From assembly GCA_022410635.1 (NCBI GenBank), contig JAJVDF010000017.1, positions 677,174-741,173 on the forward strand: DNA of 64,000 bases, written 5' to 3'. Each line of letters begins with the position of its first letter. Position 1 is the first letter of the stretch. The notes beneath the pieces were generated by a model. The model did not search any database, had not been told where the DNA came from, and worked only from the letters and a program-made list of their open reading frames with translations. The position numbers and the translations under genes were made by a program. Shown piece after piece: positions 22,543-33,100 of the stretch. The DNA comes from Tretioscincus oriximinensis (lineage: Eukaryota > Chordata > Lepidosauria > Squamata > Gymnophthalmidae).

Positions 22543-23119
22543 AAGGCTGCAGGTACACAAAGGTTTCCTACAATGATGGTGGCATCAGCATGGTGACTCC
22601 ACGTATTAACGGAGTTTTTGCAATGCATCCAGAAAAAAGGTCCTTTGCCCCATAATATTCTTTAGCTGATTTTTTGCAAAATGACCGAGCTTGCATCCGT
22701 GGAGACAAGAAGCCTTCCTGGGTGTACAAATCCTTAATGAGATTACTAGAATACCATGACAAGATGCTAGCACAGGACAAGATGTCTTGATACTGCCTCT
22801 GAGATGCAGCAACAGGCAGTATTCCTGAAATGCCATTTGCAGGGTGTCAAGAACAGGTGCAGTTTTTGCCTTCTTCTGTTCCAGACTGCTCAGGTGCAAT
22901 TGGTGGGCCACTGTGGGAGACAAAGTGCTGGATGGATGGGTTTCCTGGTTAATTGTCTTGCACACCATCACAGGAATCCTGATTGAGCCTGCACAGCATT
23001 TACTTCCTGCTTAGTTGCCTTGCTCGGTCCACATGGATTTACAGCTACGTGTGGTAGCTGCATTCTGCAAACATTTTCCACATTGCGGATTTTTAACTTG
23101 CTGTGTGGGGGCAACCTTG
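22543..23119 (+). mobile_element. Non-autonomous DNA transposon family A, copy 2, interrupted by CR1
   Basis: Begins AAGGCTGCAGGTACACAAAGG and ends TTGCTGTGTGGGGGCAACCTT; the ends are imperfect inverted repeats. Contains AACGGAGTTTTTGCAATGCAT and GGTCCTTTGCCCC as in 48570-48922. CR1 sequence occupies about 22780-22942. Confidence 0.55.
22780..22942 (+). mobile_element. CR1-type LINE 3' fragment nested in a DNA transposon
   Basis: GATGTCTTGATACTGCCTCTG, TGAAATGCCATTTGCAGGGTG and GGTGGGCCACTGTGGGAGAC match the CR1 at 18520-18650. It interrupts family A. Confidence 0.7.
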
Positions 23120-25060
23120 GTAATAGGTGGGTTTCTGAGTTAAAGACTATCAAAAGAAAACATCTTGCCACTTTGTTAATGAATTNTCGCACTCTGAAAG
23201 TGGGTTAAAGCTGGATTAAAATATAGATATGATCTGGATTTTCAGTTGACTATCCTGGAAAAATATTGGAATTGCCACAGATATGTGGAGCAATCTTAAT
23301 ATAATCCCAGGAAAAAACACAGCTGGAAGCATCCTTTTTATAAGTGCATAGAACTAAATGTTCTTGGAAGTGTTATCCTTCAGTGACATTTCACTAAGGG
23401 CTATTGCATGTTCCCTTGAGGAGGAGTAGAAACATTCAGGTGCATGGAAGGTAGACAGGCATCCCCAATACAATGTCGTGTTGCTTGATTGAAAACCCAC
23501 TATGAATCTGGCAATGATATTAGATTTCCTGTTCATGACATTTGTAGTTACTGGATGTCAGGCGAGCCCAAGAAGTGGGCAGGCACTTGGCTGGCATCTG
23601 GCCAAAGGATACGGTGATGTGTTGAGCTAAGCCCAAGAATGTCCCTTGGGTCTGGCAGGGGATGGCAGGAGGTAATCATGGGATCATGTGTTGCTCTCAG
23701 ATTGATTCTTGCAACCTTTCTAGGAAATATAACATTGGAGCATTAAGCAGGAAAAGAATTTAGATGAATATGGATGAAAAAGGGATTGTGAAGTCAGTTT
23801 TCATTAAAATGGATTACAATGTGAGGTAATGAGGACAAAAAGTGGGTTAAGCAGTGAGGCAACAGAAGGAAGACAAAGGTTTTTCCCATTGTAAACTGGA
23901 GGAGGAGGAGGTGGTAGAATAGTTGCAGAATAGGGTGTGTTTTCAGTTGTGGGGGGGCATGGGGAGAATGGTTGGAAGAAAAACAAAATGAATTAGATTT
24001 CACTTTCTTTTCTCTCTTTTCCTTAGCCCACATTTCTCCCTGTATTTCAAACAGCTGTATTAAACTGACAGCACTGTATAAACCCCACACTACAGTTTAA
24101 ACAACCTCACTGGCTGTATGCTCCAAACAGCTGCTGGGCTCAGGAACATCCTGCTGCATCTCCCCACCCAGCGTGCCCCTCTCATGGCTCCCACCCAAGG
24201 AAAGGGAGACTCTTTTGGAGATGCGCAGGAAACCCCCAAGCCCATTTGGTCACTTGTTGCGCACAGCCAGCCAAGGCTTATTTCACATCCCCAATTTTGT
24301 GCAAATTTACATTTACGGAAAATCAGGAAGGGTGGGTGGGTTCTGGATGGGGTTGCTCCTAGAAATCCCATGGCAACTCCATGCATCAGCCAGTGATGGT
24401 GGCCATGGAGATCCCAGTGATCTCCTCCATTGCTGCTACTGGTTTTGACAGAATGACAGAAAAATCAAACTGCTATCAAAACTGAGACCAGCAATGAGAT
24501 CCTAGAATCTCTGTGGCCACTTGGGAGTGCCATGGGTTACCAAAGAGACCAGAACATCCCCATCCATCACCACCTTTCCAGCTTCAAACACCTTCAGAAA
24601 TGTTCTTCCATATAGTGAGATAATCAAAGCATTCATGGACTTGGGATGTTGTGCAGATATACAGTATTTTACACATGAGGATCTCATGTGGGTTGTGCTG
24701 CATCCTTTTCTTGAGCAAAATGTGGCTTCCTTCCAGGGCCATTTCTATTGCAACATAAAATATGTCTGTAATCTCTCATTGAAGCTGCAGGGCAAGCAAG
24801 GGGATGAAGCACGTACCATGCAACGTGCTACTGGGACGACAGAAAACAGCCTTACCCTTGAAGCATCTTATCCAGTGTAAGGATGCAGCCAAAGTCTCAA
24901 AATCATATAGTTCTACTAACAGCAGCACCACATCTCAGCTGTTATTTTTAACCTGCATAGTAGCTTCCATGGTAAATCAGAAACGCCTCTGACAGTAGCA
25001 ACATTTATGTGATCTTGGTTAAGCATGGTTACATTTGGTTAAGGTTGGACAAGAGACTAA
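23120..25060. other. Mostly unassigned
   Basis: No gene recognised. 24055-24135 (TATTAAACTGACAGCAC, CAGTTTAAACAACCTCACTGG) is a relative of 12165-12250. Open frames on both strands at 24090-24450 lack motifs. Confidence 0.35.
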
Positions 25061-25265
25061 GGCTGTGTCCCCACTAAGAATTTTTACCAAGATGATACCA
25101 ACATCATGTAGAATCCGCCCCACGGGTTCACACAAGTTCAGCAACCCACTCACTAAAAAGGCCATGGTGTCAGATTTTCCAAGCACTGCTGTTTGCGTGA
25201 TTTTTGTGGATTTCTCTAAAATCCCTGTAAATAGCTTTCGTAGGGTAAATAGCAAAACAAAAAAT
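25061..25265. repeat. Possible end of DNA transposon family B
   Basis: Starts GGCTGTGTCCCCACTAAGAA, like the ends at 18744 and 27598; the opposite end was not found. Confidence 0.3.
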
Positions 25266-26189
25266 GTTGCGGGACCCTAAGAATAAATCCTAGAGAGAAA
25301 GATATATAATAACGAGGAAGAGGGGGAGGTTGTTGGGTGGTTGTGCACCCAGATTTGTGGTTGTGACAACAGATTTGAAGACAAATAAATTGAGAAAATC
25401 ATGAAATATCAGGATTAGAAGTTGTGTTTCTAGTTATTAAATAATCTAAGAAAAAAAGACTGTAAATCATATTTATGTTGTGTTCAAATAAATTTACCCA
25501 CTAGTCATTAAATGCAAGTCAAAGGAATCTTTATTTGAAGTGGTGTTTAGGATTCTCTTGCCACACAAGGAGCCTGTAAAAGTCTGTGCCAGCCCACAAC
25601 AGTGCAGGCAATTACCTGCTGGAAATGGATAGGCAAGAAGGACCTTAAACCCACCACCTCTGGGTACAAGAAAGTGAGTAAGACTTTATCTTATGGGACC
25701 CAGGAAGTGGTGGGTTGAGATTCCTTCTTGCTCTGTTCAGATCTGATGACCCCGGTTTTCTGGGGGAACCCCGGTTTGGGATGTCTAAGGGGAGGGGGCA
25801 ATTTCCCCATTTATTTATTTTTAAAAATCCAGTGGGATGGGTGAAAAGGACTTTTTGCTTGTTGGGGAGGGATATTTTTCTCTGCTGTTGTATTTCTTCA
25901 GTTAAAATTGCTCTGAATTTGGATTGAATTTGGATTATACTCATACAAGACTCTTTATTTCTATTTTTGCCACACTCTTGGTTTGGGAATGGGAAGTTTT
26001 CCTTTTTTTGCTGCCCCAAAGAGGTAGCCATCATTTTCCATATATTCACTAATGGGNATTTTATGGCCCGCCCCATAAGTGATGTCACTTCCAGCTCTGC
26101 CCCCTGGGAGTGATGTCGCTAATTTTTAACATGTTTTGCGAGTTTCTCACGTGTGTACGCTTTCTCGAGATGGTGGTGGATGTTCATAT
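25266..26189. other. Unassigned, possibly repeat-derived
   Basis: No coding signal. Purine-rich blocks and GTGATGTCACTTCC / GTGATGTCGC repeats at 26080-26120 hint at an old mobile element, not classified. Confidence 0.3.
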
Positions 26190-26265
26190 TGGCAGGGTGA
26201 TTTGCATATTCATTAATTACCCTGGTTTGCTCCTCAGAAAATCTGATCAGTCTACTGGTGGCCCA
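26190..26265 (-). repeat. Unclassified repeat family D, copy 1
   Basis: On the minus strand: CAGATTTTCTGAGGAGCAAAC and GGGTAATTAATGAATATGC, matching 54467-54590 in the opposite orientation. Confidence 0.5.
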
Positions 26266-27001
26266 GTGGCCCAATGGGAGCATTGCTGTGTAGTGCCAGA
26301 TTTAGGCTGTATTTTGCCCTTGGCCAGTAATTTACTTACTTATTTCTCTACTTTATTTATTTATTTTTATTTATTTTATTCCCCCTCTTCCCTCAGCTAC
26401 TTTGAGTTTTATAACAATAAAAACAATAAAAACAATAATATATTTTTATTACTACTGGTATCTATATTTTGCCTAAATACAGACTGTTGCTGTGGACTGG
26501 CATGGGCTTCTGCAGCCTTCTCCTTCCTGTTGAAGCCCAGCTGCAAACATGGCAACACCTGCCTTTCCAGAAGCACTCTCTGCCTGGGTGCTGGGTCTGA
26601 ACCACTGGACATCCAAATCTGTGCCATGTGGAAATTGTGGTGTGCAGGAGATTCAAACAGAATTGGAGGCAACAGGAATAATAGTTCCCATTAGCGTCCA
26701 TGGAGCCCCTGCACACCCCCAACATGGCACTAGGACCTGCTTCTNCTTGAAAGGAAAAAACAATTCCAAAGTTTTTCAGAAGAATTGGCCAGAGCATTTT
26801 TTGTATTTAAAATATAGAAAGTCATTGTGCATGTTTTTGGCTATATTTTATAATTAAATTTGTCTTAATTACAACTGGCCCCAAAGATTTCTTGAGTGAA
26901 ATCTATAATTGAATGTGGCTTGAATAATGACTCCTGAAGTCCCAATGCAACAGTCTTATCTATTATATGGGATGCATTCTTTGGGATAGATGGTTGCTTC
27001 T
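26266..27001. other. CCL28 3' flank and presumed 3' UTR
   Basis: No coding signal. Contains a TTTA-rich tract at 26340-26390 and AACAATAAA units at 26410-26440. The open minus frame at 26865-27050 overlaps CCL28 exon 3 in another frame and is not a gene. Confidence 0.4.
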
Positions 27002-27170
27002 CTATTCTCTCTTCAACCATTGTTTCTTGTATTTTTTCTTTTTCTGGCATTTTTTTGTCTTCCCGGCTCGATGTTTAGTTCTTTGGTGCCCCTTAGCAAT
27101 CTGCTTCATCCACCGCTTCACGTGTTTGTTCTCTGGACTTATACATGCCTTTTTGTGCTTTGTATGCATG
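27002..27170 (-). CDS. CCL28: CCL28 exon 3, fourth cysteine and basic C-terminal tail
   Basis: On the minus strand the acceptor TCTCTCCCCACAG ends at 27171 and the exon runs to the TAG at 27004-27002. It encodes MHTKHKKACISPENK, HVKRWMKQIAK and a tail of about 30 residues dominated by Lys and Arg, with one extra cysteine in KTKKCQKKKK. This corresponds to LHVKRRRICVSPHNH and the histidine/lysine-rich tail of human CCL28, though shorter. The open frame continues seven codons upstream through the acceptor; those belong to the intron. No canonical AATAAA is seen close downstream; a variant TATAAA lies about 150 bases past the stop (26852-26847). Confidence 0.93.
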
Positions 27171-30100
27171 CTGTGGGGAGAGAAACACATTTTTTAACAA
27201 GGAATGGAAGGGACTTTGGGCTAATCTTAGAAGGATCATTAAGCATCTGATTTTCCTGCCAGGGTTTTTCAGTCAAGTTTAAAGGTATGGAATGTAAAAT
27301 GGAACACAACGCGATGTAGAGAAAAAGCTAGAGCATTCAGGGGTTAAGCTCTGACCTACTGGCTGTGATGAGGAACTTCCCACTTTGCATAAGGAACCAC
27401 GTGCCCTAATATGCAGCTATAGCTAAATCTGATTGGTTTTGGGGGNTTTTAGAAGATAATGGTGAGTATTTTACCCCCGTGTAAATGCATCATATTGCAT
27501 CCCTGGATCAAAATCTCATAGCACATATTACGTTTTTGTAATGTTCTCTGTCTCTAAAGAGAAATTGGAAGCTGCAGCTAGTACAAAATAAAGTTAAGAC
27601 TGTGTTCTCACTAGGGGAAAAAACAGGAGCAAAATCTATGGAGCTTTGCACTTGGTTTACATAATTCCCCTATAATCCATAGGGAGAGCACATTTACGAT
27701 GTGTCCAAATTCTGGCTATCCGTGCTCTGGCTACAGTTTTCTTGTAGCAGGGGGCCTTCTATGCAAATGCTGCCACTGTTGATCCATGCGTCTCGTGCAC
27801 AGAACAACAGTGGGATGTTGTGGGAGGGGTGGCTTTGCACCGCTGCCGTGCCTCCACTTTTTTTTCTAACCTCTGAGGAGGCTACTGCAGTTTTCAAAGA
27901 GTTTTGTTGGAGGGGTTGGGTTCTATAGTCATTTTTTAAAACATTATCGATTAAAATCAGATATATATATTTTAAAGGCAGAGCAGACTGTGGGAAGAGG
28001 ACACTCAGAAAACAAATTATCCAACCAGTGAAGCCATTAACTCCAGAAGCCAATGCGAATTTTGTGCAGATGATGAAATGAGGCTGAAACGGACTTGGAA
28101 ACGGAAGAAGAAGGAATTGAATTCAATTCACAGTTCTCAAAAATGCTTCTTTCACCCCTATGAGGCCACAGCCTTAGATAGACCCTAACTGATACTGCTT
28201 ACTGGGCACACATCATGCCAAACCTGAAAAGAATTGCATTTGCTACTAAGCCCAATTGAAGGTATTGACTTTAATCAATAAGGCCATTTAATGGCTTAGC
28301 CCCAAATATCTAAAGGAAGACCTCCTTCCATGTAGACCAGCAANCACTCTAAGGTCTGATGATGATTCCTTCTTGGAGGTGCCATTTTCTTCAGAAAAAA
28401 AAAATCTATCACACAACACTTTGACCAAGGGACACTCTTTAAAGTGATGGATAGAACAGTTACAACAGATAAGGGAATTTTTTTTGTTTATTTTATCCAG
28501 AGGGTCATTTGACAATGGGATTTATTTCTAGAAGGGGTGTTGGTAGACAGCAGCTTGGATAGCTTTAAGATAGGATTAGACAAATACATGGAAGCCAAGT
28601 GTATCAATAGCTACTAGGATGGATCTCTTGAGAATGGTGGAGAGACAGGTGTTATTTCTGAAATACCATTTGCAGGGAGTCAAGGACATGTGAAGTTTTT
28701 GACTTCTTCACTTGAGACTCCCCAGGTGCAATTGATGGGCCACTGTGTGATACAAAATGTTGGACTAGAAGGGATGAACTAGCAGGGCAACAACCAAACA
28801 GTATCCCACAAGGGATTCAAAGAAGTCCAAATTAAAACTAAAATCCCAGCATCACAATTTGAAAAGATATATGTATAAAATGGGTGGGTGAGTTAAGCCT
28901 AAATATGTTACCCAGTGCTTTTTTTCCAGAAAAAAAGGTGCTGGTACTAACGCCGGCGGGGGCGGCGGGGGCACGGTGGCCACCGCCGCCACCGCCACGC
29001 CCCCCTCGCCGCGGGCTAATGCAGCAGTACCGGCACCTTTTATTTAGGTGGGGGAGCGGCGGGGGGGAGCGGAGGCGGCCGCCGCTGCCGCTCATTCCCG
29101 TGCCCCCCGCTGGTGGCGCTGCCGCTGCTGCCCCCCACTAACTCTGCCCCCCGCCGCCTAAATAAAAGGTGCCGGTACTGCGGCGTTAGCCGCCGGCGAG
29201 GGGGGCGTGGCGTTAGCGGAGGCCGATAACACCGCCGCCAATAACGCCACGCCCCCCTCGCCGGCAGCTAACGCAGCAGTACTGGCACCTTTTATTTAGG
29301 TGGTGGGACGGGGGGAGCGGCGGCCACTGCCGCCGCCACCGCTCATTCCCGTGCCCCCCCCCGCTGCCGCCCCCCCGCAAACTCCACCCTCCGCCCCCCC
29401 CGCCCCCCGCCTAAATAAAAGGTTCCGGCGCGTTCCGTCACAAAAAAAGCCCTGATGTTACCTAAATATGGTATCTTTCCAACTAATGGATTCTGGAGGT
29501 TCTGTTTTGTTTCATATTCAGCAGGATTCCTCTTATGTTCCATATGTACTCTCTTTATATGATTTAGGATAATAACTGAAGATGAACCCAGCATGCAGCT
29601 GATAGAATGGCATCCCCTTCAATGCAGGCCATGTCATTATTTTAATTAACTAATTTTATCTCCTGCTGTAATTATTGTAACTTATCCTGAGACCTACATG
29701 TATAGAATGGGATAATAATACAAAAACATAGATATATATAGCCACATGAAAGTGGTTACTGAATCTCTTCTAATTTCATTGCTTTGCAAAGATTCCAACT
29801 AAAGAAAATCAAGCCTTAATCTTGCAAATTGTTGTAGGATGAAAAAAGCCACATCCACTCACATAATATACACTAAAACAATACCAGCAAAATCTCATCT
29901 CTGTTTTTGCATCACTTACATGATAGCTGGTATTTTACACAGGTCACCACCTTTCTGCATTTCAAACTTCACCACTCTTCTCAGCCATCGTCTTGGGATA
30001 TGGTGGGCTACTTCTGTGCAACAGTCAACCATTACAGGAAACAGAGCTAGAGAAAAGAAATTGAAGTCTCATAAGATTGCAACTTCTTACACGGCATGTT

Positions 30101-33100
30101 ATAAATCACAGTGATTTTAAAATCCAGAATAAACCAGTTGTGATTACATGCATACGTACCCTCATCCTTTCCAGAACAAACCATTAGAAGATCTTTAAAT
30201 CTACCTGGAACAGACCAGATGATTAACCAGGAAGTAAATATTGAGCATGCTCAGTTTACGATTCTACATTGTTTTGTGCAAGCATCTTCTTGCAGTATTA
30301 TGGTAATCCCATTAAGGATCCATACACACAGGACCAGTGGAAAGCACCATTGACTTGAAGCTGCCTATGTATCCATTTCTGTAAATTTTGGGCCTTTCAT
30401 CAAGGGATCAGCATCCCTCCCCAGGCAGGCATTATCAAGGATTTAGCCTATTTTATCTACTTTTACAATTATTTATTTTAACCTGGCCAGACCCTTGGGT
30501 ATAGGGTATGACACAAATATAAATAAACTAGGAGGGAAGCCCATAGATGAGGCCTTGGGTGTAAGCAGGGGGACTTTTGTCCCCCTGGCTTCATCCGGCT
30601 CTCAGACATTCATCTGCCCAGCACACGCAAAGAGGTGGCAAGAGATACTTGTTCTCCTGGCTTTGTCTGACATGCAGACAGTACATGTGTCTCCCTGGCT
30701 TTGGATCCTATTGCCACCGCTACTCACTGTCTGGGAGTGGTCATCTTTCTGCTCACTCCTAGTCAGTGAGTTGATTCTGGGATTGGTCGGAATACCAATC
30801 CCAGAGCTCAGATTGGGCCCATTGGCAGCATGTGTCTTATTAACTGTAGAAGTAAACAAACAATGCATAAAAAGTGCCTCAAGCCTTTTGAATTATCATT
30901 CTTTGTTCAAAATTTTCCTTATTTTTTATGCAACTCATTTCCTTGTGTCTTCTGTGCCTGTATTCTCTGATTACTCCATTTTATGCATGCTTGTATACAT
31001 ATTTAGGTGTGTTAAGAAGCAGGTGCATGTGGGTGAGAGGTCATCAGGATTTTTGGAGAGCTGTGCTATCAATATGATGATGACACCCAGCTCTATCTCT
31101 CCATTCCATCTGAATCAGGTGAGGCAGTTCTGGTGCTTGTTTACAGCCTGCGGGCAGTGATGGGCTGGATGTGGGCCAAGAAACTGCAACTAAATCCAGG
31201 CAAGATGGAGGCATTGTGTGTATGAGATTCTTAATGGGAGTGTTTTGGCTCAGAGAGAACGAGTATGTGATTTGGGGGTACTTCTACGTTCATCACCAAT
31301 TGTTTTGCCAGTTTTAGTCGTTTTTGGATAGGGTAGGAATATGTTGGCTACTCATATGAACAATAGATTAGACTACTTAATACTCTTTATGTGGGACTAT
31401 TATTACTTCAACTAAATCAATTGATTTCAGGTATGTGATAAGACTGTGCCTTGCTGGCCAGTACCTTGAGTTTGTAGTTGGTGAATATGTTTATGACTTT
31501 TGGATTAAATTCCAAATTACAATTTTTTTTTGTTTTCTATAGTTGGGAGACTAAGGGTTTCCCAATTTTTGTTAGATGAAAGTTTGAGATATCTTAATGT
31601 CATTTGTGGTAATAAGGGATAAGGAATAATTTTATCTTTCTACTTGTTTCAAATGTGCAAAGGTGCATGAAAATATTATTAATTGCATCATAAGAACATA
31701 AGAAAAGCCAAACTGGATCAGGCCACAGCCCATCTAGTCCAGCATTCTGTCTCACACAGAGGCCCACCAGATGCACCAGGGCAGTCCGAACAGATGAAAG
31801 CAAAATATCCGCCTGTTCATGACTCCCTGCAAGTGGTATTTCAGGAGTCCTGCCTGTTGCTCCATCCCGGAGGCAGCATCCAGACATCCATCCTAGTATC
31901 CATTTATACCCTTGGTGTCCATAAACCTGTCTAGTCCTTTCTTGAAACTATCCAAGCTGTTAGCTACCACTACCTCTTCAGGAAGTAAATTCCACAGGCC
32001 GATGACCCTCTGGGTGAAAAAATACTTTCTTTTGTCTGTTTTCACTTTTCTGCCCATTAGTTTTAAGCAGTGTCCTCTGGTCCTTGCGTTGTGTGATAGA
32101 GAAAACATTCTTTCTCTATTCACCCTNTCGATCCCATGCATGATTTCTTGGAGATAGGAAGGAAAATCCTCCCCCTGCTTATCAGAAAAAATTGACAAGG
32201 CAGGGACGTTTTCTTGAGAGCCACAGTTCAGGATCTTCTCTATTGGACACACCCAGGGTTTCTTGATTTTTTTGTATGTGAAATGACTGGCAAAACACAA
32301 TTAAATTTATTTTAATCTGGTAAACCTGAATGGAATACACCATATGCAGATATCCAGGTGCCTGTTCTGCATTATATTTTCCTGGTGGAGAAGCCTGCAG
32401 GTGTGGGCTTGTATGTGACCAGGAGGAAGGCTTGTCCCTCTGGCTTTGTCTGGTGCTTGGCCAAGCATTGCCTGCCTAGCACTAATTAAAAAAGCAGCAG
32501 GGAAACACACATCTTCCTTGCTTTCCCTGGTGCTCATCTGCCTAGCACTGGATAAATAGGAACCAGGGCAACACACATTCCCCTGATTGTCTGATATTTC
32601 CCCTACAGTGCTTGGATGTCCTGTAACCATGTAAGGCACCTAGTTGACAGGTTCTTTCCACAAATTAAATGCCCTAGCCAGCCGATCACCACGTGCTTTG
32701 TATTATAGTACAGATAAAGCAAGTGTGGAAAGTGCCTTAGTTGAGATTTCGTAACACACTAACTAAAGTAAAATGATACTTTGTTTAAGACAATTTATCG
32801 TAGATTTGAATTAATACACACTATATTAGAAATATAGCATCACAATGCTGGCATTGTAATCAAAGACAGGAGATGTTATCCATCCTTTGTGGCAGTGCAG
32901 TAAAGTCCAAAGGTTCTGGAGGGAAAGTGGGATCATAATTAATGTCATCCTTAAGAAAGATATTATTTGGATTTTAAAAAAAATGTATTTTTCTTTTTCT
33001 TTTTACAATCTCAACATATCACAAGATGAAAATAATTTATTTGAATCGTTAATATTGGAGCACCAATGTGTATTAACATTGAGATGGAAAGATGGATCAA

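Noticed and set aside
26865..27050. Minus-strand frame of 61 codons overlapping CCL28 exon 3
   Set aside because: It is a different frame over the same lysine-rich codons; exon 3 has the splice acceptor and the homology.
30495..31160. 221-codon plus-strand frame
   Set aside because: Its start is an L2 tail and its end runs over a separate L2 ORF2 fragment; the middle has no motif.
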